A stretch of DNA of 64,000 nt from Cladopsammia gracilis. Lineage: Eukaryota; Cnidaria; Anthozoa; Scleractinia; Dendrophylliidae. The notes beneath the pieces are model-generated. The model did no database searches, had not been told where the DNA came from, and was given only the letters and a program-made list of their open reading frames with translations. Positions 41,825 through 53,600 of the stretch are shown here, piece by piece. Both the position numbers and the translations under genes were made by a program. The stretch lies in contig JAJGOT010000030.1 of the NCBI GenBank assembly GCA_022457155.1, positions 186,001 to 250,000 on the forward strand. Reading direction: 5' to 3'. Position 1 is the first letter of the stretch. The number at the start of each line of letters is the position of its first letter.

Positions 41825-42293
41825 ACCCGCCATTTTGCATATCTTACGGATCAAACCCAGGCCTTCTCGGGTTTGCGGTTTGCAATGCATTATAGGGCGA
41901 TATTCAAATCTCACAGCCTTTTCCGAGTTTCCTCAAAACTAAAGAGCCTGGGCGACCAGTTCATATATGTTGTTTTCTTTCATATGTTCATTCTTATCAA
42001 AAACGGTTATGTCTTGAAGTCTCTTTTTTCTGGTGTTGACAATCAAATGTTCTTTTTCCAATATTTTTTCACTCGAATTGGGAGGAGCATGTGTTATGTA
42101 TGACCGGTCTAACTGAATTCAAATAATTGACTTATGTGATAACCTTAATATCTGAAATCAAACAAATAAGCACAAATTTTAAATGGGATGTTAACTGTCT
42201 TTTTTTTTTCGGGACAAGTCACGAATGGCAAGTGACTAGTCTGACCGCTTCTTCGCTCGCAAAAGACTCCCGCGCAAAACTATTTGAGGGTTA

Positions 42294-43056
42294 TGGATGA
42301 GTCAATTCCAGCAGTGCCCATCCCTCCCCCCCCCCCCCCCCCCCCTCCACCCCGGGCCAACCCCCGGGCATTTGCGGGTTTTTTATAAATGGTAAATTCC
42401 TCACGGTGGGGCAAGTAAGCCGTTCAAATTCCCCGCGGTCGGGCCAAAAAAGAACGGTAAATGCCCTAGCCCCGGGTTCATACAGCTCAAGTTTAAATAA
42501 TATTTGGCTTGTAGCTAGAGCCTGTGAACAGACTAGAGTACTGTAAATCATGCAGTACAAGTTTTAATGTTGTATATAAAACTATAATATTTGCATGTCA
42601 AGCGTCCGAATGGACATTCGTATTTTTAAAAAGTATCACAGACAAAAATACATTTTGTAAATCATATCATTTTCTTATTTCATGCACCATATCTATCTAT
42701 AAATAAATATTAAATAATTTGATATCATTGACGGTCAAACATACCTTTAAAAATGTCTACAAGCTTTTCTAGCCCTTGCTGGGCCAGCGATTCTCCGACA
42801 AACTCCTCGTTCTTGCCAATAAAGCCCTTGAAGGATGCATGTTTGAAGAGTTGTCAAACTGCGAGGCCGAAGCCACGTCGCTGTCAAATTTTTCCGCGGT
42901 AAATGACGCCGTCACACCCGGGGTGGCTACTAGTCGCCCCCCGGGCCAAGTTAGATTTACTCATGCCCCACTCCCGGGATAGCAACATGTGTAAATGGCC
43001 CGGGAGAGGGGGGGGGGGGGGGGGGGGGATGGGCACTGCTGGAATTGACTCATCCA
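42294..43056. mobile_element. 763-bp TIR DNA element, copy 1
   Basis: Ends are inverted repeats beginning TGGATGAGTCAATTCCAGCA and continuing GTGCCCATCCC into homopolymer C (left) or G (right). The interior has a left block with CGGGCATTTGCGGGTT and a right block with GGCCCGGGAG, also inverted. No transposase is seen, so it is non-autonomous. Its partner at 57951-58739 shares both ends and the interior. Confidence 0.9.
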
Positions 43057-43097
43057 ATACTACATAACTTTAATTATCGAAGTGTTTGAATTGCTAT

Positions 43098-43880
43098 GTT
43101 TTTTCATGATACACTGTTCAACATTTGTTGATCAACAGATAGGATGTTGCAACGGCTGTTCAACAAAGGTTGAAAAGTGTCATGCCTTTGCCTTGTTGGA
43201 TGTTGAAAAAAACCATTTAATATGTTGAACTTCGTTGAACGAAAATAGAGACAAGCTCTATTCTTGGGTTGCACATGACGTCATAACAATTAAAAAATCT
43301 AAACTATACATCCTACAAAGCTGTTTCTAGCATGGCATGTCAATACCAGTGTTACAATCCTTCACAAAAAGTTTCAGGTTTTAACGATGTAGTAAAGGCT
43401 TTAAATGTGTCACGCAATGCGTCAGGCTATTTCAGATAAGCCGTGAAAATAAACAAAATTGAACCAGTTGAAAGTTATTTTTGCATTATAGATGCTTATA
43501 AGCCAATTTAATGAAACTTATAGAGAATCCAATCTTTTGTGATGAGATTTTTGGTGTAATTAAGACGCTTTGAAGTTTTCGCCGCCATGGTGTCCTTAAG
43601 TGGGGCACCAAGATGGCCGCTCCATACAGTTTCTTACTGAGAATGACTAATGTCTAATACTATAACTCTTGAATAAAATGCTCTGGCGCTTCAAAATTTG
43701 GCCCAGATATGTAGTTTTAAACTCTCTACAATTCTATAAACGTTTTGGAATCGAAATCTGCTTTTTAATGCTTCTGAATTTTGATATGGCTTTAGAATTC
43801 CAACGTTGTTCTACGACCGTGTCACTCAATCGTTTTAAAGTGTTGAACGATGCTAAACCGTGTATCATTCACCTTAGTTT
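43098..43880. repeat. composite: TTCAACA repeats around a DNA-element fragment
   Basis: 43110-43255 and 43795-43870 belong to the TTCAACATGTTGAA family. Between them, 43265-43510 (AAATCTAAACTATACATCCT, ACCAGTGTTACAATCCTTCA, TTTTTGCATTATAGATG) is reverse-complementary to 60870-61095. Confidence 0.6.
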
Positions 43881-43964
43881 GTATGGTTAGGGAATTAATT
43901 GCTTCTTCATCCGTTCTTCCTCTTCATCCAATTAGATACAAACCTTGATTTATCCAACGTGGCG

Positions 43965-44045
43965 CTAACTTTTGAGTCTGTATAAACAATCTCATTGCGA
44001 CGGCTGCCAAAATGTAACCATTTTAATAAAAACGATACATTTCTT
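43965..44045 (-). repeat. eroded unit of the 108-bp-class minisatellite
   Basis: CGCTAACTTTTGAGTCTGTA and ATGTAACCATTTTAATAAAA keep the unit order in the inverted sense. Confidence 0.5.
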
Positions 44046-44594
44046 TTAGAATTTTGCTAGTTTCTTATAAATCTTAAGTATGAATTTCAATCCATTCAAT
44101 TGTTTTAATAAACATAAGGAAATAAATCCTATAAAACGACTTAAACCAACAAAAACTAGTCTTGTTTGTTTAACAATTTCCTAGCCTGGGTGTGGCCTGA
44201 ACACAGGGTTGTGTTGCACAGAAACCAGTTTATTCAGCCCCACTGGGATAGCTAAAATCTAACCGCAAACAGGAGGCCTTGATATCATTGGTCTAAATAA
44301 TGAAGTGTTTCCTTTTATCGTTGCCAAACTAATGGCTGTACTTAAGAGGAGATTAACAGGCGAAGTTCCGTCGTATATCAGTATGCCTTGATTGTCAGTG
44401 TGATGCCAAATCAAACAGGATTACCAGTGTAAGCATTGGTCATCATTTTGGTTAGGCAGCCACCACACTCGAATCATGACAAAACACAGAGTCATGTCTC
44501 TACCTTGCTATGGTCGAAAAATAAGTGGCTTTTAATATATTTTTAACCTTTTCACTCTCCCGGAGTCAATTATGGAGACATGTAGTGTTTAAGC

Positions 44595-44662
44595 AGTTCA
44601 AACATTTGAGTCTGTGGACGAAATACTATGGTGCGACCATTCAAATGAAACCTCTTCGGTTT
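44595..44662 (-). repeat. single unit of the 88-bp minisatellite variant
   Basis: CATTTGAGTCTGTGGACGAA, ATGGTGCGACCATTCAAATG, AAACCTCTTCGG as in array 5 at 47.1 kb. Confidence 0.8.
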
Positions 44663-44876
44663 GATTTTTGGCACCCGAGAGTTAAAGAGTTAATGTTGGT
44701 CATTGTGAATTTGGAAGTAAAACAAAGAAGTGTCCCGCTTTAATGTTTTGTTGCTCTTTCAGCTTTCTTTGTATAGTGTGTCTGATCGTAATAACGTATA
44801 TGGACAGTGCTCTTACTAGGAAAATAAGATTGATAAGATTAGGTAAAGGACTGTTCCAATAATAATAAAACTAAGT

Positions 44877-45165
44877 AGATCAGGAAACGTAGAAAACTAC
44901 ATCAATTAAGCAATATCTTGGCAATATACCGAGCTTCTTTCCTTCCTTAGATTACCATGATCTTCCGTTCATTTCTGATCAGTACTGAATCAGCTTGACT
45001 CCACCCGAACATTTCTACCAAATCGTGACTTTAGGTTCACAATTAACTAACCTTACCGTAAGTTGGGTAAGTGAATTGTGTGCCTTAAGTCACGATTGGA
45101 AATGTTCCAAATTTTACTTTGTAAGACATAAACAAACAAACAAACATCACCACTGGACAATACTG
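44877..45165 (+). repeat. interspersed repeat, copy 2, with a foldback insertion
   Basis: Same order of phrases as 39591-39830, but a hairpin (45021-45102) follows ATTTCTACCAAA. The repeat continues after it with AAATTTTACTTTGTAA. Confidence 0.75.
45021..45102. mobile_element. about 80-bp foldback insertion
   Basis: AATCGTGACTTTAGGTTCAC at the left pairs with GTGTGCCTTAAGTCACGATT at the right. Copy 1 of the host repeat lacks it, so it is a true insertion. Confidence 0.75.
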
Positions 45166-47100
45166 ACCTGAACCTGAGCTAATTTTTCTGTATGCGACGA
45201 ATCCGGTGACATTTACGAATCCGGTGACTTTTGCTGTAGTGTAAACTTAGCATTATTGTACAAGCATTTATTGAGGGGTTCATCAAATGTTTTCCATGCC
45301 AACATTTCTACTCTCGAGTTGGAGCATTGTGTTATCACAGGTGTAACTTCTAATAATAGCTCTGTGATATTTTTAAAGTTGGAAGTGAAACTAACCACTT
45401 GTTTTAATAGGAGTTAATTTTGTTTTTTCGGCAATAAGTCACGAATGATGAATCTAAATAATGTGCGGCTCAAAAACTATTTTACGTGCTTCAGAATTCT
45501 GTCTTCAACGGTGCTTTTTATGCTCAGTTTAATAGTTCCCGTGGAGTAAACTGGAGTAAGGCTTTAAGTGCCAAGAAAGTCGTCTCTATTGATTGCTTTA
45601 CCGATTTCGTTCACTGTTTGGTTCCAACAAAATCCAACCGTTGGCTTTATTCTGTCTTCAATTGGTGTCCTGTGATTGCAGACTGTTCTCAGCCCCCAAA
45701 CGGCTGTTTTTCAGTGTTCCTGTGCTTTTGTTGCAGGACTTTCAGTAATCGCTGCTAGGTTCCCACGCCAGCGTAAGTCAAACCTTGTTATTTTACTAAT
45801 AAAATTTGATGTTATTGCTGGTTTCAGTTTAATGTGACACCATCAACATTCTAAAACTCAAACTACTATCGCCACTAAGTTCTTTTTTTTTAACATATTT
45901 TGCAATCAGTGAGATAAATCGTTGTGAAAATTGTCACATACAAAGAGTGCTCCCTTCAGAAATATAGCATTTTAAAGTTTCATCAAATTTTGTTCGGCCC
46001 GAAACACCAGGATTCTCAAATGTCATAGAACTCGGCCGCATTTTTGCATTTTCTTTTTAATTATCAGAAACTATAGCATTGTAAAAGTGTCGTTTTAATA
46101 GTTCTAAAGAGAAAACTGGGCACATTTATTTCACAAACTGCTTTGTTTCTTAAATCAGTTTTATGACCGCCATGTTGGTGTCCTGAAGAGGAATAACAAT
46201 TATTCAACATGGCAAATGTATACTAAGACCCTAATAACTCTTGTAATTTTCTGAAATATATTTTCTCCATAACTTTGTTTTAAAAACTACTACAGAGGTG
46301 ATTTTTTTAAAAATGTTTCTTTTTATTTAATTTGTAATGCCTTTGTGTTTGGATCTTCGTGGAAGCAAACGTATTTTGACCTATTGCATCAGAAAAACTA
46401 AGAATTCGATTATCTTAGGTTAGATTTATTGAAACTCGAGGTGTACTACAACCAACTTTTGTGCTACTCCATGCCGAGCGCGCTCATTTATCCATGAGTA
46501 TACTGCTAGCCTGTAAATCTGTCGGCGGTGGCAAGAGAAAATCGGCTTGCTTGTTATAGAGATTATCATGATCGTTTATGACGGAGCTAATTGTTTCCAG
46601 ACTTACACCAACAACTTGCATCAGACTTACATTAAAAACAAATGATAACTTAAAACAAAACATGGGGAATATTAAAGGCCCGGGAGAAGAGCCGGATAGG
46701 GAAAGAAGAAGGACGATTATAACAATATTTGCACTAACTTGAAAACAACACTGATAACATCACTCAATCTTTGACTCTCGTGGTGAAAAGGTTTCTATAG
46801 TTTGTTGTGTTGAACATCTTTTACTACAGAATAACAGTGTACTTTTGCTCATCAAAACTCTGCTTGAGGTGTTCGTTGGCATGCTTGCTTAAATTTCTGT
46901 TTTGGTACATGGATTGTCTGCTGTTGCTGTGCATAGAAGCTATGTCTATTTTTAGTCAATAATACGCTAAAGAATTATTGATAAGTCCCTTAGCTCATGC
47001 ACAAAACTATCTTTGAGAACTGAAGATGAAGATACAAAGTGAATTTCCCAAAGGAAGAGCAAACGGCGGCCATTTTTAAACCTTTTACTCCCAGAGACAA
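45166..47100. other. nothing firmly recognised
   Basis: A 90-codon ORF at 45486-45758 with nine Cys has no family resemblance that I can see. 46170-46210 shares CCGCCATGTTGGTGTCC with the 43.6-kb and 60.5-kb repeats. Confidence 0.4.
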
Positions 47101-47109
47101 TTATGAAGA

Positions 47110-47478
47110 CACGCAGTATAGTTCTAACTTTTGAGTCAGTTTTGACAAAATCCTATGACGTGACCATTCAAATGAATCCTTTTCAGCAGTACTTTTGCAT
47201 GGTACCATTTGTTCTAACTTTTGAGTCTGTGGACGAAATCCTATGGTGTAACCATTCAAATGAAACCTCTTCAGCAGTACTTTTGCATGGTACCATTTGT
47301 TCTAACTTTTGAGTCTGTTGATGAAATCCTATGATGTGACCATTCAAATGAAACCTCTTCGGCAGTACTTTTGCATGGTACCATTTGTTCTAACTTTTGA
47401 GTCTGTTGATGAAATCCTATGGTGTGACCATTCAAATGAAACCTCTTCGGCAGTACTTTTGCATGGTACCATTTGTTT
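47110..47478 (-). repeat. minisatellite array 5, 88-bp variant, inverted orientation
   Basis: Four units of about 88 bp: GTTCTAACTTTTGAGTCTGT, GAAATCCTATGATGTGACCA, AATGAAACCTCTTCGGCAGT, TTTGCATGGTACCATTTG. It lacks the TTATTATGCTGTACAAGG part of the longer units. Units are nearly identical, so the array is younger than the others. Confidence 0.95.
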
Positions 47479-47967
47479 TTCAATATTTTACAAAATATAA
47501 TTTGGGATTTTTTTGAATATTTGATTTTTGGCACTTTTGGGAGGGCTAAACAGTTTTCCAAAGGCACGGCAGTACCTGAAAAGTTACCCCAAAGTTTCAA
47601 GTTGTAGTAATTTATTTCAACTGGCCTCGCTATTCACAGCGAAGGACCCTTAATAATAGTTTTAGTCAGGAGTGCACTAATATGGTAAATATTAATAAAA
47701 CTGGAATGTTATTTTTAGGTTTATGCCTTTTAGCTTCTGAAAGTGGCACTAAAAATGGGTGACAATTTAAATGCGGGTCAGTATCCCTTGGACAGCAGTC
47801 TAACTAATATGTTTCACACATTTTGTATTATTATACATTATTATGAAAATATCCCAAATTATTTCGAAACTATCGAAAATCTAATAGCACCACAAAAACT
47901 TAAAGTGCTGGTAAGAGTTTGAAAAAAAGGGAAAAAAAGAGAAAAAATGAAATTATATTTGGAGTAC

Positions 47968-48235
47968 CAACAAGCAGTTGATACCCACACAAGAGCACCC
48001 AGGTTGTTTGAGTGCACATCTTCCAATTACTAACTTCATATTCTAATTTTAAAACTTCATCAAATCTCCAATATTTGCTATTTTTCTAAATTTCACAAAT
48101 CCGTCCATCCTTTTTTTACCTCTCACGCACTCCTAAAAATAACCCCAAAATTTAAAAAAAAACGTCACATAACCTTAATCTACAGGATAATTGAAAGTAT
48201 TTGTGGATTGTTTGAAACGTTAATGAAATAAACTC
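47968..48235 (+). repeat. interspersed repeat, copy 2 (pair at 32236-32510)
   Basis: TTGATACCCACACAAGAGCA, CCAGGTTG, CATATTCTAATTTTAAAA and GGATTGTTTGAAACG. Confidence 0.75.
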
Positions 48236-50687
48236 ATAAAACTAGTAACAAGTAGCGCAAAAATGGCATTTCATTGTAATACCACTCAACAGTAACTGCG
48301 AACAACCAGTACTTTGTCACTGAATTATAACTTTATAAATAGCAACTAAGCTGCTATATATTTAATTTGAGAACTTTATTTTGAGAATGGTTTCGAAATA
48401 ATTAAATCAAAATAAACTGAACCAACAAATATTTACCTCATTTACAATTATTTTCAGAGTTTTACAAGATGCCTCTCGAGTTATTTTTATTCTCTATTTT
48501 CTATATTTACAGTTGCACATGTAACGTTTCCACTAATCTTCGATAAATTTTGACTGCTTCTACCAATCTCAGTTACAGACCCGTAGGTCTAATGTGATCG
48601 TCTTTATAAATAATTCCATTTGCAGCAGCCGGATCAAGGAGCAAGCGATTTGCGTGCATACGCCGAGCGGGTAACGTAATATAATAATCCTATTTTGATC
48701 ACAAGGCAGTCTATCTGGAAAGTTCTTTTCTTCACTGTCGCTTGAATAATAATGCTCAAAAATTATATATTCTTTTCTTTTTTTTAAATCGATAAATTGG
48801 TTGAAATTGGACCAATTTATTACCCTTGCGCGGATCGGGAGTAAACAGGAAATAAATTTAACTTTCTATTATCAATGTGGACGAAGTAGGAAAAGGGCGG
48901 GGCTCAGCGCTGCTAAAAGGACCGAGGTGGGAGCGTGAGTGTAGATATAGCCATAAATAATAAAGCTTCCACCTTGTCTAAAGAAACAAGGATCCACTTA
49001 GTCAACACATCATTTGAGTGGTATTACAAATATTGAAGAAATTATCCTGTAAGCAGGATGTGGTTGCAAACTGAACTGTGTGTAGCCTGATCCCCCTGAG
49101 CACGCCCCCGAGCCCGAAAGCTTGACTAGAGTATAACTTCGTGGAAACAAATTCCTGCTTGCTAAATTTCTTTCCCTGTATTTTGGGCGTTTTTAGGAAA
49201 TCTCAGTTTATATTGGAGTTTCAATTCACAAAACTGTTTAGGAAGGAAATGTTAATGTTCATAACTCATTTTAAAATTGTTCTGAAAGGAAATATTTATT
49301 CAGCGCGTACAATTTAATACATTAACAAACAAAGAGGATTTCTCAGCACGCAAAAAGAAAAAAAGATTTCCGAACAAATCAACTTCTAAAATATCGGCTC
49401 TACAAAGATGACAAATTTGGCTTTGAAAGACAATCCGTTTTGATATTGTTCAGTTTTTATCACCTTTCTTCCTTAACGGTTTTCAGGCTTGTTGCTGTAA
49501 TTGTTGTTGTTGTTGTTTATTCCATTTAACCATTTTATAGAGTTTTACTTGTCATTGTTGAACAGTTAAAGTCGAGTGTGGGCATTGACCTTGCCCGAAA
49601 GTCAAATGTCAAGTCATATTAACTGTGGTTCTAACATCATAAAGTGTGGTGACTATATATATGACTGCCCTTGTCTTTCAATACAGTACTAGTTTGTTTC
49701 TTTTTTTCCTGTTTTTCCTTTTCTTTCTCTCGAGTTTGATTTTGTGTTCTGACGCGGTTGAGCGGATTAAGAATAAGAGAAGACAATTATCCATAAAAAT
49801 TTAACTAAGCACCGCTAATTATCTTGAAGCGATGACGCGCGTCCTTTGCCGACCGACCAGAACACTAGACAAAAATGATAGACATGCGTTACTCAGGCTC
49901 GATTTAGGATGGATTGTTTCCTTAATTTCCCTGTGCAATATAACAGTGTAATTATTTTGAAAAGGTAACACGACATTAGCACGATGAACACGAGCGTAAC
50001 ACGACATTTGCACGCATATTTATTATAAATAGAACATCTACCAACAAGATCAGAACTCACTTTGATTACACTTATTATACATTGAGCCTATCTGTTAAGG
50101 GTTACTCTTAAACTATCCTTCACTTCTACTCAAAGTTAACGGAAGCGAAAACACGATTTCGATGTTTTCCGCTCTGTGGGGTTGCAAATACTGCCATGTT
50201 GGTTAATCTGCTCTCCGCAATATTGGCTTATAAAATATTAGGTGCTAGTCCATTCCATGGAGCACGCATGGCCATATATCCATAAAAAGGATGTGGTCGA
50301 GAAAAAAGTGATCATTTAAGCGGGAGGGTCTTGGTGCTGTTTGGGTCGCAACAATTGATACAATTTTAAAACATTCAGTTATCTGACCTTCATCACTAAA
50401 TCAGCCTGAATAACATTAACCTACATATGACCGTGAAGAAAGGGCAGTGAACACAAGAGAGAATTCTTTTTGCTTGATGAAACTTGTACGGTAGGCAGCT
50501 GGAATGTCCTGTTTTGACTGAAAATTACTCCTAAGTCCTATAAGGCCAAAACACTTCGTTTTACCATTCAAGTATCGATCACTTTGTACCAGGTTAAACA
50601 AAGTTACAAGAAGAACTGTGTTGCTTCCACAGAACATAATTGGGAAGAGATTGTTTTTGTTCTAAATGGCGCACTATTTTCTTGCAG
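48236..50687. other. upstream region of TWSG1, no exon recognised
   Basis: The 5' non-coding exon of TWSG1 implied by the acceptor at 50686-50687 must lie here or farther upstream; I cannot place it. A (GTT)n-like run is at 49503-49517. Confidence 0.4.
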
Positions 50688-53600
50688 GGCACGATGAACG
50701 GATCACTAAAAGTTCTACTTTTCATGGTCTTAGTTTTACCAAACGTCTTCAACAGCCAAGCGCGGCATCGACGCGATAAGTCGGATGTTTACAAAGCATT
50801 TAAAAACTGTAAAACAGCCGTGTGCGCTGCGCGGGTATCGTTCTGCATTATCATGGAAGACTGCGGTTGTGGAGCTGAAGCAGGGGATGTCTGCAAGTGT
50901 TGTGAGGACTGTTACAGATGCCTTGGCGCACATCTATGGATACATTGTTGCGACTGTGTGGGTCTTTGTGGTAAAATTTCCCTTAACAACACTGAAAATG
51001 GCGTTAAAATCCCGAGCAAGTCTGGAGATTTACCAGGCGAGGCATTGCCATCACTTTTTGAAGCGATGAGTCATGGGTCACATTTCCCAATAGCATTCAT
51101 AACTAGACCACTTAAGGGAGGTGCCTTGAAAAATGGTGAGTCAGTTGCGTCTTTGGACTGTGTACTCTAAGGCCTAGTTCACACGTGCGACGCAAATGCA
51201 AGCGCAAACGCAAGCGAACAAGTACTTTTCACCTTGCGTTTGCGTTTGCATTCGCGTTGAGCCCGGTTGCACTTGCGTTTGCATTTGCGTCGCACGTGTA
51301 AACCAGGCTTAAAGCTTAAGGGTTAATAAGTTTTCATTTCATGACTCGCTTCAAAGAGAGAACTTCAACAGTTACTGTATGCAAACTATTCAACAAACTG
51401 CGTGGGGCGGAACCGATACGAAAGTACTGCTGATGAGTAGTCACACGTGCAGTAGCATTTTCAAAGTATATATGCACCGACTCTAAACTAAGAACCGCAT
51501 TTAATGAACTGTGTTTTCACTCGACACTATGCCATATTTCACTTTTATTTATTTTTTTGCTTCTGTCTCTGTTTTTTCACTTTTTTCCGTAATGATCAGT
51601 TTGCCGTTTAGTTTGTTCCACTTTTAAGTATTAATACTGATCTAGGTACTGGAAGCCTCGATTCGGCCATTCTCATCGGTTTGCTGCAGTGATCGTGCAT
51701 ACTCAGATGTAGTGTTGATATGAAATCGACAACCTATGAAGTCCATATCTTCAGTTCAACTACTTATAAAGTTGCTAAATATCTCATTTGGTAAACCGTG
51801 ACGTTTTTTTTACCTACAGTTGTTCTTTATCACAATGAACAAAACGGCATTTCCGAATTATTCTATGCGGGAGAAGAAACGTGTTTTTTTTTTCAAGCCG
51901 CGTTTTACACCGCGCATTGAAAGAAAGGTTCAAGTGCTTCTTCAGATTAATACTCCTTGTTGATCGCAGTTTGCGACCGCTAGTAATTTAGTCGGGTGAA
52001 CTAAACGGGCTTTGTGTGAAGTATAACTTTTCCGCCGATGGAGAGACGACATGTTTTTCTCAAACGATTAGCAGTTAAAGTAGAAAAGATAACAAAAAAA
52101 GGCAAACTCTCTCCGGCCTTTTGCTTCAACATTAAACCTTCACAAGTATCATTTTTGAAGTCTAATGTAATTGTGTGTTTCGTATAGCCTGAGTAGGTAA
52201 AGTGCTGAAAGATAGTATGGATTTATTTCGAGCTTTGCATGGGTAGCGAATTTAATTTGCATCCTTTTATTTGCTACGAGGAATAAGTCTACAATTGGAA
52301 AGAAAACAGATCGGAAATGTCCCCCATTTTGAAATGACATGATCTTGTTAGAGCATTCGGCTCTTAAAAAATGGCGTGATCAATTCAGTCTTATTCTTTA
52401 CTTTTTCCGGTATTCACACCTATTCAATTACCACAAACTTGGAAGTTTTTAAATATTATCAAGCAACGTTTTTAGACTGCATATAGCACTAGGTTTATAT
52501 TATTCAGGCTACAAAATTGCAAAGCAAATGAGAAATGGCAAGAATCTTGTGGAAAGACCATACACTCTTACATGTATGTTGACTTGTGTAAGCTTATTAC
52601 GATATAAACCATACCTGAAATCCCGCAAATCCGAAAACTGTTTGTATAAACTATCAGACTAACTGAAAAGAAGATTACTTATGAATACTAGACGTAGCAG
52701 TGTGTTCCATGGTAGTTCATTTATATTTCAACGTTTCAGTCGGCGTTCCAGTTTTGGTCTCAGCGCAAAAGATTCAGTTCCGCGATCTGCGCGCTATATA
52801 CCACGCTATATACCACGCCAGGAACTCAGATGTGATTTGATGCAGTAATTATATTTAATACTTTAAACTAGTTTTAAGAATATGAAATGGATTCCTTTGT
52901 CTTTGATTCGAGAAATTTCAAATGGAAAGATTTATTTTCCTGGATGATATTTTTGACGCTGGATAATGATCTATGCCGAAAGGTTGAACAGGGGTCAAGA
53001 CTCATGATATCATTCCGCTATATTATGAAGATTAAAAACAATTGCGAAATGTTCAGCTAGCAAATAAATGTCCATCAGTATGAGTTAAAATCATTTTCAA
53101 TTTAAGAGAAATATTTTAGTATACGATACATAATGACCATAAACGTCCATTAACAAGGATTGATCAGAATCTCACAATATAAGATGTCATTTAAAATAGC
53201 ATGACCCAGCGACCCATTAACTACTTGTACCACTAATTAGGCTAATTTCTGACATAAATAAACCTCCAGTTTTAGCCTTTTATTGACTGACTATGAATTT
53301 AAAGTCGATTAGGTTCAGTTAGCGATGGCAATCCAATTAGGCTAACTGACTCGTGCATGTATGGGCGTAGCCGAATATGTCCCATGCACATCATTTCCTA
53401 CATTCGTTTGAATACTCCAACTTTGAAAAGCCGCAAAATATATTTTTACCAAAGGAAACCTAAAATTAAAGATCCATTTTTGTTAAAATTGCTATTTTAG
53501 TCAGTGCTTAAACTATAAATAAGTGTTTTTGCTCTGAATTGACAGGATGGTGCAACTTAAACAATCGAGGCTAGGTTCAAGTTCTTCCCTTTCAAAACAG

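Noticed and set aside
45486..45758. 90-codon cysteine-containing ORF as a secreted peptide gene
   Set aside because: No signal peptide, no spaced cysteine framework, no splice context and no related copy.
50640..51170. 176-codon ORF including TWSG1 exon 1
   Set aside because: The upstream part crosses a good acceptor at 50686-50687, and the downstream part crosses the donor at 51136; the C-terminal Tsg domain is in the next exon.
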